Made by a program: the position numbers and the translations under genes
The notes under the pieces: model-generated
The model's input: only the letters and a program-made list of their open reading frames with translations
The model's database searches: none
What the model was told of the DNA's origin: nothing
Assembly (NCBI GenBank): GCA_032718865.1
Contig: JALUTQ010000026.1
Location: 186,001-250,000, forward strand
From: Tilletia caries
Taxonomy: Eukaryota > Basidiomycota > Exobasidiomycetes > Tilletiales > Tilletiaceae
Length of the DNA stretch: 64,000 bases
Direction of reading: 5' to 3'
Shown here: in pieces, positions 52,801-64,000 of the stretch
Layout of the letters: every line of letters begins with the position of its first letter
Numbering within the stretch: the first letter of the stretch is position 1

Positions 52801-53600
52801 ATCGGGGCTGACGCGGAGCGTGAGGATGGGGAGGACCCTTTACTACGTGCCCCTCCTCCAGCAGCGGACCAGCCCAACCGAGCCCATCGAGCCAACAAAG
52901 CCGAGCTGCCCGCGCCGGACGAAGCACTAGCAGCCGCCGCAGCACTAGCCGCGGCGGCGGCGGCCGCCTCGGCCCTCAACTGCTGTTCGGCGCGCCACCG
53001 CATGGCCGCGGTGCGCTGTAAGGCCGCGACGAGGGCCGGGTGGGAGAGATGTTCGAGGGCCGCGAGCAGGCTGAGGTAGAGCGCTGGAGCGAGTTGTGAG
53101 CGTGTTTGCGCGTGTTCGGGGCTGGAGAGGGAGGGCGGGTGGTAGGCGATGGAGTAAGTTAGGAGGGTACGGAGGTGGGCTGCCGATTGGTCGTCGAGTC
53201 CGCACTCGATCACTTTATCCCCCGCTTCCGCGCTTTCGTCCCCTGCTCCTGCTCCTCCTTCGGACTGCTCCTCGTCGTCATCATCCTGGGCGGGTTCGAT
53301 CCGACAGGACGGGAGCGTCTCCGGCCACCAGCTCAGCGCATTTTCGTCATCAGCCTTATTCGTTTGGATTGCCTTTCTGACGCGCTCGCGCATGGCTGCG
53401 ATGGCGCCTGGACCGGCTCCATTGGCAGCGGAGGCGAGGGTGGAGCCTGAGCCGGGGAGGCCGGGGAGTGGTTTCCTTATGAGTCTTCTGCGTGTGGGGA
53501 GGGAGAGCTCGGGTGCGACGGGGCGGGAGCGTGTGCTGGTTGTTGTGCTTGCGGCGGTGCTTGGCGGGGCCGGGGGCGGGGTTGTCCTTGATGCGGGCAT
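43876..53600 (-). CDS. FAB1: 1-phosphatidylinositol-3-phosphate 5-kinase FAB1/PIKfyve, 8 exons, 3034 residues
   Basis: Exons on the minus strand: 53600-47952, 47855-47190, 47094-46902, 46825-46597, 46510-44748, 44666-44302, 44214-44076, 43976-43876. All junctions keep frame. The start is the first ATG (53600); the open frame extends 81 nt further without one. The first ~1500 residues are mostly disordered. A CCT/chaperonin-like region includes GRSRDLPLGQLIEEMC (about 1607) and YLHGHHRITVSS (about 1703). Linker motifs MSE|STYLLSFAKYLEALVY and SIISFSLSSRDYRAEL match Fab1. The kinase has GGKSKSQFFKT and VAKQL (about 2692), YDLKGIRERKV (about 2789), NVMDYSLLVG (about 2865). It makes PI(3,5)P2 on the vacuole/endosome. 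I see no FYVE finger; only one CxxC (MVRCRVC) appears in the N-terminal exon. The last exon is the least certain. It is divergent from CDC50. Confidence 0.88.
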
Positions 53601-54416
53601 GCTGGGTGGAGTCTTGGTTTGGGGTTGTGAGGGTAGCGGGTGGTATGAGTGGGAGAGATCGTTGTCCTTTACAGCAATCAAGTGGGCATGGTCTTGCTGC
53701 TAAGATAGGCCGAGGGGTTGCGGGAGCGGTGCGTGCGTTGCAGTGATAAGAGGATGGTCTGTGGATAGGGGGCAGGATGAGCGAGGTACATACAAGCACA
53801 GCAGGTAGGGATCCGTGCCCCTGCGCAAGGTACCACTCACTGGACACTGTACCCACTACTTGGAGCAGGAGTACGGCCCGCTGCAGAAGTCAGTGAGAAC
53901 AGGCGAGGGCGTTCGCTGTGGTGAGCTCGAGGCTGTCTCTCTTTCTATGCCAGTCAGTCTGTCTGTGAGTGTGTCGATGCTGCTGAGGCTGTGGTTGTGG
54001 CTGATGCTGATGCTGATGCTGATGTCCGATTTACGAAGCAGGAGGCAGGAGGTGTTGGACTGCCCCTCACTTCTCCTTCTCATCATACACTCACACACCA
54101 GACACACACTCTCTCACACACACAGCCCATACTCATACACGCAGTACACTCATACAACAACTGCGACCTGCGTCTCTCTCTGTCTGTGTATGGAGCCCAG
54201 CCGTGACCTTGGGGAAGTGAGTGAGAGTGAGGAGTGAGTGAGGAGCGAAGAGGGTGGGGAATATCGCTGGTATATTCATTCGATTCGCATATTCACATTG
54301 GAAATAGAAAACCCCTCTCCAGCCTTGGCACTCGCTCACTCGCTCACTCCAAGCCGACACCGTCCTGCTCATCCTCACACTCATCCTCACACACAGCAAC
54401 AGCAGCAGCAGCAGCA
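53601..54416. promoter_or_regulatory. Divergent promoter region between FAB1 and CDC50
   Basis: 816 bp separate the two start codons. It contains a GATGCT microsatellite (about 54002-54026) and CA/CT-rich DNA near 54090-54160. No core promoter motif is assigned. Confidence 0.45.
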
Positions 54417-55726
54417 ATGGCAGGCTCACGGCGGCAGCGGCAGCGGCAGCGCAGCAACAGCAGCGACGACTACGACCACGACCACGACCACGACCACACC
54501 CAGCCCTCCACCGCAAGAAGACCGCCGCTCTCCGCATGGCGCTCACAGAAGCTGCCCGCATGGCAGCCCCTCATGACCCCGTCCTCCACGATCTCCGTCC
54601 TCTTCCTGGTCGGGATCATCATCGCACCCATCGGCGCGGTCATCTTCTTCTTCTCCACAAAGCGCGACTACCTCGCCTTCGACTATACCCAGTGCGCATC
54701 CACCGCCACCAACACTCTCGCCGATATGCCCAAGCCCAAGTACACCTACCAAATAGATCAGATGCCCAGCAATATCACCGCGCCCCAGTGGGCCTACATC
54801 CCCAACGACCGCGCACCCTCGGGCTCGGCATGTCGCATCCTCTTCTCCCTCCCCAACTCCATCCCCACCCCGGTCCTCCTCGCATACCGCATCACAAACT
54901 TCCACCAGAACCACCGCAACTACGTCAGGGGAGTCGACACCGACCAGATGAAGGGCAAGCCGCAGGGAACCGGCAGTCTCGAGACCCTCTGTCGGCCCAT
55001 CTGGAAGGACGACGTCTCCGGGAAACCGGTCTACCCGTGCGGTCTCATCGCGAACAGCATCTTCAACGATACCTTCTCCGACCCCATCATCGCCATGCAG
55101 AACGGAGCACTCACACAGACCTCCTTCGCCATGGCCGAGTCCAACCTCGTGCCGGAGTCCGAACGGAAGAAGTACGCCATCTCGACCTACAACCCCGTCG
55201 ACGTCGTACCCCCACCCTTCTGGCGCGGCTCCAACAAGGGCCCATATGGATATGCAGCCGGATACGCTGACGTACCCCAGTCCGGATTGCCCACGGGCTC
55301 GGGTAGCAGTAATGAGAGCAGAGCCCTCTTTGACCCCACCAAGGACGAACACTTCATGGTGTGGATGAACACCGCTGCCCTGCCCAACTTCGAGAAGCTA
55401 TACAAGCGCAGCGACAGCGTTCCCATGGGCTCCGGCAGGTACGCCATCGACATCTTCGACAGTGAGTTCTCTCTCTCTCTCCTTCCTCTCTCCCTCTCTT
55501 TAGCGTGCTGTGTCTCTGACTCCCCTCGTGCTCGACAGACTGGCCGGTCCAAGGCTTCAAAGGTACCAAGTCCCTCGTCCTCACAACCGCAGCCTGGAAC
55601 GGATCCCGGAACGTCCTCCTCGGCCTCCTCACCCTCGGCACCGGCGGCCTCTGTCTCATCCTCGCCCTCATCTTCACCGCACGGCACGTCATAAAACCCC
55701 GCAAACTGGGACAGTTCAACAAGTGA
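54417..55726 (+). CDS. CDC50: CDC50/LEM3-family P4-ATPase (lipid flippase) subunit, 2 exons
   Basis: Exons 54417-55461 and 55539-55726 give 410 residues. A basic N-terminus with an Asp-His repeat (DYDHDHDHDH) precedes the first membrane helix (ISVLFLVGIIIAPIGAVIFF). A long lumenal domain carries the family segments YRITNFHQNHRNYVRG, CGLIANSIFNDTF, MNTAALPNFEKLYKR and several N-x-S/T sites. Exon 2 encodes NWPVQGFKGTKSLVL and the second helix (GLLTLGTGGLCLILALIFTA). These proteins are obligate partners that carry P4-ATPases out of the ER and support aminophospholipid flipping. Two helices with a Cys-containing lumenal loop and the family length (~400) support an intact gene. Confidence 0.95.
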
Positions 55727-56076
55727 CCAATTTTTTTTTTAACGACACATGGTTCTCCCCCGTTTCTTTGCTCCGCGCGCGTGTGCGCGCTTGTATGACT
55801 AGTCACGCCCCCCTTCTCCCGTCCTCTCTCTATTTCTGCCTCTTTCACGCCGCCCGCCTCCAGTTTTAACCGTTCGCAGGGTCCCCACGCCCTTGCTATC
55901 CTATTCTCCCGCGCGCGCGCGAGCTTCCCCCTTTAACGATTGAATAACGGACACTTCATTCCCCAGATCACACACCCTCGTTCCAGTCTTGGATTGTTGA
56001 AACTTGTCAAATTGTGAATGCGTTCGAAAGGAAGGGGGGGGGGGAGAATGGTCGAACCCGACCGCCTTGCATCGCT
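55727..56076. other. Convergent intergenic region
   Basis: It lies between the CDC50 stop and the bL36m stop and has T-rich and C-rich runs that may include both 3' ends. No gene seen. Confidence 0.5.
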
Positions 56077-56609
56077 TCATCCCTGTCGCTACAGCCCAAG
56101 AAAAGAAAGAAAGGAAAACGAATCAGCCCCAAAAAGCAAGGGGTGTGGAAGGAAAGTAAAGCACTCACCTGCTTATGCTTCGGATCCTTACTGCAAATCA
56201 CATACAGCCTCCCCTTCCTACGCACCACACTGCACCCATCACAGAACTTCTTCACCGAGCTCCGCACTTTCATCCCGCGCGTTTGCACCAGGGATCCTCC
56301 GGTTCCTCCGACGGCGCGCGAGAATCTTGGGACTGCTGTTAGGGAGGGGAGGCGGCGGGGGGTGGTGGTGCGTGTCGATTGGCTGAGGGCGTTGGTGTGG
56401 GTGTGCGCGTGCGCGTGGGCGTGGGTGTAGGAGGAGCATGGTCGGGCGAACGTCGTCCTTGGACTTGAACGTAAGGCGGAGGCTGACGTCCCTGTTCCTG
56501 CTCCTGCTCCTACCGCTGAGCGTCCGAGCGAGAGCGAGAGTGGGAGGGATGTAGGAGCAGTACACACCCGCGAGCCGAGCGCGAGACGGGAGCCGAGGGA
56601 TTGGAGCAT
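56077..56609 (-). CDS. MRPL36: Mitochondrial large-subunit ribosomal protein bL36m, 2 exons
   Basis: Exons 56609-56169 and 56088-56077 (only 12 nt, coding RQG and stop) give 150 residues. The C-terminal 38 residues are a complete bL36: [37 protein letters not shown], with the C-x2-C-x12-C-x4-H zinc-binding pattern. The preceding ~110 residues are Ser/Thr/Arg/Ala-rich and act as the mitochondrial presequence plus spacer, including an Ala-His/Thr-His repeat. bL36 sits in the large subunit near the GTPase centre. The micro-exon is required: without it the frame runs on into unrelated sequence. Confidence 0.95.
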
Positions 56610-56981
56610 CGCTGTGTGTGTGTGTGTTCGTTGAGTTGAGTTAGACGGAGGGTGGTGGTGGTCAGAAGTGTATGGATGAGCCTCGCGCATGTCGAAGCTT
56701 CCCACACAGGCTCGGAAAAAAGCTCCAGTCAGTCGCCCTCACACGACGCTCGCAACAACACAGCGAACCCAGCCTCCTTCGCCGGACCACACGCAGTGAC
56801 TCCCTTGATCTGAAGCACAGCAATCCCACCCCCCCAAGCCAGCCCATCCTCTCAGTTGTCGCCCGATGTTGATGCAAATGAGGTCTACCGTACTCCCGCG
56901 CCCAGACCCCACCAGCCAGCGCCCCGAGCCCCCCAGCAAAAAGAAAACAAGGAAAGAGAAGGAAACCCGGAGGCAAAAGAG
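56610..56981. other. bL36m upstream region
   Basis: Contains CA-type microsatellite sequence just upstream of the start. No additional gene seen. Confidence 0.4.
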
Positions 56982-57053
56982 AGAGGGGAAGGCGGTTCGA
57001 ACGCCTGACCTGCTGAGCTGCAATCAGCTGCTCTACCACTGAGCTATCACCTC
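56982..57053 (-). tRNA. trnC-GCA: tRNA-Cys(GCA), no intron
   Basis: Read on the minus strand: acceptor GAGGTGA pairs with TCCCCTC (one U-C mismatch). The D arm has the A box TAGCTCAGTGGTAGAGC. The anticodon stem GCTGA/TCAGC encloses loop TTGCAGC with anticodon GCA. The T arm AGGCG/CGCCT encloses TTCGAAC (B box). A T-run at 57056-57065 on the plus strand is upstream, not a Pol III terminator for this gene; no clear T4 run follows at once downstream. Confidence 0.9.
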
Positions 57054-57372
57054 GTCTTTTTTTCTCCCTCCTTCGACCTTGAGCTTACAAGAGGAAGGTG
57101 GTGTTCAAATGCATGGTTCATCACGTGAGCTTGTTGTCAAAAGGGTGACTCGGTGCTTTGAAGACCCAAGGGCTTCGATGACCAACAGCTTCGCTCACTC
57201 TCATGTTGCATGGAGACGAAGCAGACAGATGGCAAAGAACCACTTCAGATCATCAGAAGTGAGAAAAAAAGGGATATCAAGACAGCGACAGTTCCAAAGA
57301 TAGAAAGAGTAAGAAGAATACTATGCACAAAATGGATCAATCAGATCCCAAGCCCAACCCCGCTCCGTTCCT
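57054..57372. other. Short intergenic region between tRNA-Cys and POX
   Basis: No gene seen; it probably contains the 3' UTR of the acyl-CoA oxidase gene. Confidence 0.45.
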
Positions 57373-60005
57373 TCAAAGCTTGCTCCCATCCCCCTGAACA
57401 CCCCCATCCCCAGCCCTCTCCGCAGCCTCCACAAGCAAAGGCTTTATATGCCGTCCATGCCACTCAACAACATGCTTCCCCGTCCCCTCCTTCCGTCCAT
57501 AACAAAACACACCAACCTCAGCCAACTCAGGCCCCAAGCCCTCCCGCGCCACGGGGTCCTTCCAAGACGCCACCTCAGCCGCGCGCGCAGAGTTCGGGTG
57601 GTTCATCGGGTTCGCCTCCGCGTCCGCCATGATGTGCTCGTACACCCGTCCGTCCCGTCGGCCGAGGTCGGAGTTGAGCTCCCAGTCGGACCACCCGAAC
57701 GCGTCGGTCAACCCCAACGCCTGCGGCAGGATCTCCTCGACCAGTTGACGAATGGCAGCATCGAGCGCCACGACCGCCGTCGAATCCAAGAACGCCTTCC
57801 CGCCCGTACCCCTCAGCGCGCGTCCGCGCTTACGATCCTCCGAATTGGGCGTGCTAAGCACAAGCGGCGTGATGTTGCGCGAGAGACAGTGCAGCGCGTG
57901 CAAGTCTACCAACGCATCGATCCACTTACTCGCCTTCTCGCCGTATTTAGCCCGGTCCTGTGCCACCGCCTCGCTGAACCAGATGTGCACCGTCACCTCG
58001 GCATGGCAGCGCGCGACTTCTTGGCACTCGTGCGAGAGGTCTACGAAGCGGCGCGCCCCGTTCGAGTCGTATAGGTCCGCGCGGAGGTTCGCGACGAGGA
58101 CCGCGGCGCGCAGTTGGAGGGCGGCGGTGTAGACTGAGGGGTTGCGCCATTCGGCTGCGGTCTTGGGCGACTTAAGGGAGATCAGGTTCGGCGTGTCGAT
58201 CGCGCGGAGGAACTCGGTCGTCTTGGTGACCTTGGTCGAAGGGTCCGCCTCGAGCTGGCCGGAGATCTTGAGCATCGCTCGGCCGACTTGCTGGGCGAGC
58301 ACGGCGTTGTGACCTTCGTAGATGACCGAAGGGGCGTTGTCACTGAACAGCTGAGAGAAACTGTGAGAAGCAGGTGAAGAAGGAGGAGGTTAGTTTAGGA
58401 GATGCAGGAGGAATGGGAAGGTTGGGAGCGTGACCAAAGACGTACCCGCTGTACACGCTGAACCCGTGCCCACCAAGGGACTGCCGACAAGCCTCAATCC
58501 CCTCCAGACTCCGATCAGTGCAGTACGCCTTCAACGAAGAACTAGCCACGTGCGTATCCGCCAACAGCGTCGTATCGCCCGACTCCAACTGCTCCGACAG
58601 CTGCTCGTACAGCACCTGCATCCGACGGCCCGCCAGGATGTACGCGTAGGACTGGGCGAGCATCGGGATGAGCTTCCGGTTCAGGGACGGGTACGAGATC
58701 ACCGCCCGTTCTTCGTCGGACTTGGTGGTTGAGTCTGGGTCGCGGAATTGACGACGGACGGAGGAGTACCGGATGGCGATGGTGATGCCGCGAGAAAGCA
58801 TCCATCTACAAAGTGAAGGAGAGAGAGACGCGTGAGTAAAATCATAAGAGAGAGAACCAAGTGATGTCCATATGACAACGTACCCGCAACGGTCGATCAT
58901 CTGCGAGCGGATGAACATCATGCCCAAGTACGACATCTTCGACGACGGCGGCTTAACATACTGTCCCTCCTTCGTAACCTGCGAGTGCTTCATGAACATA
59001 TTCTCGCGCGGGATCCGGTAGTGGTCGAAACGCGCCCATCCGTTGTCCAGCCCGCCAAAGGCGCCGTAGGCTTTGGGACCGATGTCACCGGCGTGGACGC
59101 CGTCGAAGAGCTGGCCGGTCTCGACGGAGCGGAGGGGGACGAAGAAGAGGTGCGGGCCGATGTCTTTGCCGTCGAGGATGAGCTGTGCTTGGACGACGGC
59201 GTGACTGGTGGGAAAAGAAACGGGTTCAAGGTGGGCGGTGGTGAGAAACCAGACGCGGGGTCTTCGAGTATCGTTGTGGAAGAGAGAGAGAAACTCACGT
59301 CGCGGTGGTGCCGAGACCGCCTGCCCACCACTTGGTGGAGGTCAAGGTGGGCGAGTGAATGATGAAAGAGTCCGAGGCCTTGTCGAAGGTGGCGGTAGTC
59401 TCAAGACCGGCGACGTTGCTTCCGTGTCCGAGCTCGGTCTGGAGGTAGGCTCCCATAATCTCGTGGCGCATGGCGCGGCTGCCCCATCGTTCGATCTGGT
59501 CCGGGGTGCCCTGGGACATGATCACAGGTACAAAGGCGATCCAGCTGTTGGAGACCAAGGACAGAATTGTAAACGCACAGCCAGAGTAAGAATGAACGCG
59601 TCAAACGAGCACTCACTGGATGGTGATGGGCGACTGGAGGTCGAGGGAGAGCACAGCCTCGACGATCTCAAGCGTGCTCCACCCATGCTCCTCCGCCAGA
59701 TTCAAGATCCGCCGACAAGCAAAATGCGCAGCCTGCTGAACCTGCTCCCGGTTCATATGAGCAAGCCGTTTCTTCAAGTTCGAAAACACGGGATCGGTGC
59801 GCATGACGTCGATCACCTCGTGCCGAGTCTCGTTGTCGATCCGCCCATCGCGGATGACCTTCTCGATCTCGGCTGGGTCGAAGGTGGTCTTGGTGCGGGC
59901 GTCGGCGGCGTCCTTTGCTGTTTGTTCGGCGACGGGGCCGATGGGGGTCTTGGTGAGGGCGAGGGGAGGGAGGGGCGAGTCTGCCCAGTTCTTAGGGGGT
60001 GACAT
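57373..60005 (-). CDS. POX1: Peroxisomal acyl-CoA oxidase, 5 exons, PTS1 (SKL)
   Basis: Exons on the minus strand are 60005-59617, 59544-59299, 59204-58884, 58805-58446 and 58360-57373, giving 767 residues. The ACOX layout is complete: N-terminal helical domain, FAD region (GAYLQTELGHGSNVAGLETT, TSTKWWAGGLGTTATHAVV), LDNGWARFDHYRIPREN, RYSSVRRQF, and the catalytic Glu454 in PSVIYEGHNAVLAQQVGR. The C-terminal oxidase domain ends in GDGSKL, a canonical peroxisomal targeting signal. The enzyme oxidises acyl-CoA to trans-2-enoyl-CoA with release of H2O2, the first step of peroxisomal beta-oxidation. It is divergent from the GRDP-like gene (1.2 kb between starts). Confidence 0.95.
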
Positions 60006-61233
60006 TGTGCCTTGGAAATCTGTGTGAGTTGAGGGAGAGTCACAAGGGAGGGGCGGTGGTGGGTGGTGGTAGCAAGAAGGATTGTGTGAGTTCGGATTGA
60101 CCCTTTAAGTAGGCTCTTGTTCGGTCCGGTCGCTGGAGTTGGAAGACTGGACGATGCCGAGGAAGGAGCGCGGTGACAATGCTACTGGGAAATGAACAAC
60201 TGGAGCGTGCCCGAAGTGGATGACTGACTGAGGTAACCCGCGGTCCCGGGGTCGAAAGAAGGGGAAGAGCGATGAGCCGGAAAAGGTGGTCGGTGGGTCG
60301 TTGCGTCTCTCGGTCCCTCCTCCTTCTCAAGAATCAAGACACGCTTCAGGCTTCAGCTGAGCCGGTCCGACAGGCAGCTCAAGTCAGTCTCAACTCAGGA
60401 AACCTTTGCGAAGGTGTTCGGATCCCAGCGCTCGCTGCCCCGCTTGACCGACCGGCAGCCTCAACGCGGACGGATTCATTATTGAGTCGAGACCAAGTCT
60501 TGATTTTTTTCCGAAGCAGCGGGGTCCAAGAGCGCACAGGGCACGCCGCTAAACCCCGCAAAGATTCAGATCCAAGGCACAGGCACAGCCGGCTCAGGAA
60601 GTTGCCCGGCAGCCGGTGGGCGTTATCTAATCTTATCAAAGACCGCACGGCGTGCTGCGCCTGCGTCTCAATATGCTCAGCCCCGAAATCTCGCTCCTGA
60701 GTTGAGTTCTGCCTTCTCCACAGTCTCTCATCCCGACTGCTCCCGAGTTGCGAGGACGCCATTTTAAGGCTGTGTGTGCGCTGGAAAGAGCACCGCCTGC
60801 AGGCTGCAGCGCTGCAGAGGCTGTGGGCGGTGGGCCACGCTGCAGCATGCTGCTGGGGGCGGTGGACGGTCGAAGGCAGTGCTCCCGTCGACGACATCGC
60901 AGCGACAGTCACAGCCAAAGCCTCTGTTACTCCTGCGACTACTGCTCTCGGAGCCAATCGGAGACGCTTTTAGGACAAAGAAGCTTCGCAGCTCGGCGCA
61001 GAATTATTGCAGAGGCGACTCTCTTGTGTGGCAAATCTGAGCCACCTGCTGCATGTGTCCGACTGTCCGTGAGTGAGTAGTGAGTGCAGCGTGTATAAGA
61101 GGGGAGCATGGTTGTCACGTTGACCTGGCCTCCCCCCACCCTACCTGATTAACTCCAAGTCAAACGACACCCAAGATCATCAAAGCATCACAGCCCGTCG
61201 TCCTAACTCGAGAGGTCTGCAACACTAGACGAT
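60006..61233. promoter_or_regulatory. Divergent promoter region between POX1 and the GRDP-like gene
   Basis: No gene seen in 1.2 kb. On the plus side a TATAAG at about 61093 lies ~140 bp before the GRDP-like ATG, and a CCAAT is near 60953. Fatty-acid-responsive sites for POX1 are expected but I could not assign one with confidence. Confidence 0.45.
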
Positions 61234-64000
61234 ATGGCGAACGGTAACGAGAAGACGATGTCCGAGCATTCTGCATCTGCGTCGGCGGCAGTAGCGTGGG
61301 ATGCCTCTAGAACAGTGGCCGTCACCGACAACTTCAAGATCGGCCGGAACAACTCAATCCCCGCCTTTGTCCACCTGCGCGAGCTCCGGGCTCACCTCGC
61401 CATGCTCAACGTCTTCCGACAAGTACGCGACCAGGTTCGTAACGGCGACGAGCTCCCCGCGGAGATGCTCTTTACCGGCCGACCCGATCGCTCGTCTGCA
61501 AGAAACAGTCGGTCATCGGACGGAGATGCGAATGGGGATGCGAGCCTGCCGCCCTATGACGCTTCAGCATGTCCCCCGTACTATCCGACGGCCCCGCCTC
61601 CACCCGGAGCGGAAAAACAGGATCCCAACGCGGTTCGCCAAGCCATGGCAGCGATGACTGAGGAAATGGTCAAGGAGACCAGATGGAAGTCCTACCTCCA
61701 GCGAGCAGTGTCCAGGCTCGATCTTTACATCGAGCACATCGTCCGCGGACGCATCGATCCGCCATCGAAGGACGAGCTCTCCCGTACAAATGGTAGGGAT
61801 CCAAAAGCCCCGAGGAAACTCGAACCCAATCAGCTCCCACCCATCGATGTCTTTATCGTGTGGCACTCTTATCTCCTCAATCCTGCTCGGATTTGGGAAG
61901 ACGGCTACCATGGTTCTGGTGTTATCCTGCAATACGAGTTTCCCCTTCTCGAGATGGTGAGTACTATTCGATTGGTGCTTCAATTTGGACATCACTCTCA
62001 CACTTTTCATACACAGGCGGCGGCCATCGACCCGAGCACGAACCGACCCAATACCCCCACCGCTGCAAAGTGGTGGAACACGGTCATTCCGCATTGGAGC
62101 TTCCACCTGTCCCTCCAGCCTCCGCCCGTTCCCAGCACTGCCTCATCTCATCCTGGGCCCGGACCGGGCGGTGTCCAAATCAGCTGCCCTCACTGCTCGA
62201 AGGAGATCTTCGTGCCCTGGACATCGTCCGGGCCCGAGCCATACTCCCTAGGCCTCGTCGAAGACAGTTGGCTTCGACTCTGTCCAGCTCGTAACTGCGA
62301 GAAACTCATTGAAGCCGACACCCTCAGGGGAAAGCGCCTCTCCGGCGGTCTCCGGCGATGGTCAGACGATTCAAGGTTCCTGATGGCGGGATGTGTGATC
62401 AACATGCGCAATGGCACCGTGAGTCCTGATGTCTTGGCCCCTCTTTTTTTACGTGTGGACTCGCCAGCCTGAGCCTGAGCACTGAACTCCTCTCCACACT
62501 TTAGACCTTTGACTTCAATCTTGCCGACGTCGTGCTGTGCACGCAGTTCGATGGTCAGTCGCGCAAAGAGGCCGATCTAGCCAAATTGCGCAACCCGGCG
62601 CTCGCTTTGGAGCGTGTGGGCAGCTTCAGCCTGCGCAAGTCCTTCAGCTTCAAGGCGATGGTCGAGACCATCGAGCAGCGAGCACTCATCGCCTACCCGC
62701 GCGCATCGACCAAGTTCCGCCAAGCATTGAAGCGGCGGATGCAGCTCCTCTTCTCGCAATACTACGAGTATACGGGCGTGGGCGAGAATATGACCGATCT
62801 TGTCAGTGCGGTCCGGCGGCAGTTCAAGTTCGTGGACGAGATGACCAATCTGGGCTGGGCGAACGCGGAGAACCTGTCGAAGGGTCGGGACGACATCAGT
62901 CTGGCGCGTGCCATCGTACGGTACCACAGCTGGATGGACCTCATGTCTCGCCGAGAGATGTTGCTGTGCCCCACATTGGACATCGTAAGTACGCAGATGC
63001 GTTTTGACTTGGACATGTACTGATCCCATCTTCCCTCCATTTGCCACTACGCAAGGATCTCTGCTGGCACACGCACATGCTCAAGCGATCCTACATCCGA
63101 GACACTGTCGTGAACGTCGGTCGATTCGTCAACCACGACGACAAGATCGAGGAGAACACCTTGTCCACCGCTTTCGAACAAACAGCAAAGCTGTGGAAGC
63201 AGACCTTCGACCAGCCTTACAGCGTCTGTGGATGCGTTCACAACAAGCCCTCGCTCGGCCAGCGAATGTCCCGAGTGTTGAGCAGCAGTAGCGGAACCGA
63301 CGAAACGACTTCCCACTCGAGCATCCTGCAGCGCTTCCGTGCCACCAAGGAGAAACCCGGCGACCTGGCCGAGGACGCCTTCGACAATGCGACCCACCCT
63401 TCCGCCCATTCTGCCGTCCTCATCGGTGGCAAATCGGGATCGGGAATCGACAAGACGTCACTCAAGCGCCGTGAAGCTCGTCTCGCCGCTCTCAAAGTGG
63501 ACGAGCGCAAGGGACGGCGCCGAGAAGCGCACGCCGATGCGTTTGCAGGAGGCGTCGGAGCAGGCGGAGGCTACATCCCTATGGCGAATTTCGGTCTCTA
63601 CCCTTTCTACTACGCACCTGCGGGCTCGTGTGGGATCGTCGATGGCGCCGATGGTGGTGGAGCGGGTGGATGTGCGTCGGGCGATCCGATGCTGCAGACG
63701 TGCCAGGGCGCCTGTGCTTCTGGCGGATGCGGTTCGAGTGCGGGTGCCGTTTGCGCGGGTGGAACCCATTTTGGTGGGTCGGCATGTGGGTCGGGTGGGG
63801 GCGGTGGATGTGGTGGCGGCGGCGGTGGAGATGGTGGAGGTGGCGGAGGCGGAGGTTGCGGCGGTGGAGGAGGGTGTGGTGGTGAGTTTCTGAAGCCATC
63901 GTGCATACTGGAATGCTTGACGGACCCCGCGCTGACCATCTCGTTCTGCTTGCTTTGCGCTCACGTCAGGCGGTGGAGGTAAGAGTCTGCCTCGTTCGCT
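61234..64000 (+). CDS. GRDP-like (DUF1399) glycine-rich protein, partial at the right edge
   Basis: Exons 61234-61956, 62017-62418, 62505-62984, 63056-63881 and a last one from 63970 that runs to or near the edge. The GRDP core is visible in order: IDVFIVWHSYLLNP, a CPHC module (VQISCPHCSKEIFVPW), LCPARNCEKLIE, TFDFNLADVVLC, and DIDLCWHTHMLKRSYIRDTV, where the two His-containing W-H motifs are the DUF1399 signatures. The tail after about residue 690 is Gly/Cys-rich (GGGGCGGGGGG), giving the family its name. The role in fungi is not established; plant members are linked to RNA binding and stress (known of the family). The final exon may be a 9-nt micro-exon ending at a GTAAGA donor (63979) or may continue. 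Confidence 0.88.

Overview
This looks like a contig from a GC-rich filamentous or dimorphic basidiomycete. Genes are split by many short GT-AG introns, proteins carry long Gln, Ala, Glu, Gly and Ser/Thr tracts, the sterol P450 is of the fungal ERG5 type, and the mobile elements include Plavaka/Tnp2-type transposons. Homopolymer-rich proteins and short introns make Ustilaginomycotina or Pucciniomycotina plausible, but I cannot fix the lineage from sequence alone. Exon coordinates below were read by eye from splice signals and frame continuity.

The ends of the window are ordinary chromosome. At the left are the 3' end of a membrane protein with a polyQ/QA tail (1-1599) and a convergent short-chain dehydrogenase (1845-2647, minus). 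An aldo/keto reductase (26489-27976) sits alone between transposon blocks. From about 36.7 kb to the right edge there is a hypothetical gene, ERG5 sterol C-22 desaturase (minus), a very large FAB1 phosphatidylinositol-3-phosphate 5-kinase (minus) divergent from CDC50, a mitochondrial bL36 gene, tRNA-Cys(GCA), a peroxisomal acyl-CoA oxidase ending in SKL, and a GRDP/DUF1399 glycine-rich protein that runs off the edge.

The middle (about 3-36.6 kb) is a nested transposon cluster. A 501-bp MITE with 69-bp inverted repeats is followed by a ~12.5-kb Plavaka-type element (3633-16134). The Plavaka element carries a three-exon transposase, an accessory gene and a UBE2O-like ubiquitin-conjugating (E2) gene copy. 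A hAT-type MITE cuts its transposase and a terminal-repeat retrotransposon in miniature (TRIM) cuts its accessory gene. Fifty-six bases further on is a PIF/Harbinger element (16191-23829) with 59-bp inverted repeats, a DDE transposase, a convergent Myb/SANT-like partner gene and a nested 1.8-kb element. Next come a second hAT MITE with a second TRIM inside it, then a second, Tnp2/CACTA-type element (about 28.15-36.6 kb) with its own transposase and an RGG/coiled-coil accessory protein.

The most interesting points are the insertion histories that can be read to the base (target-site duplications, a stop codon donated by an inverted repeat, a reading frame that closes when the TRIM is removed), the TRIM whose Pol III-like boxes straddle its terminal repeat, the E2 gene inside a DNA transposon, and a 3,034-residue FAB1 with no visible FYVE finger.
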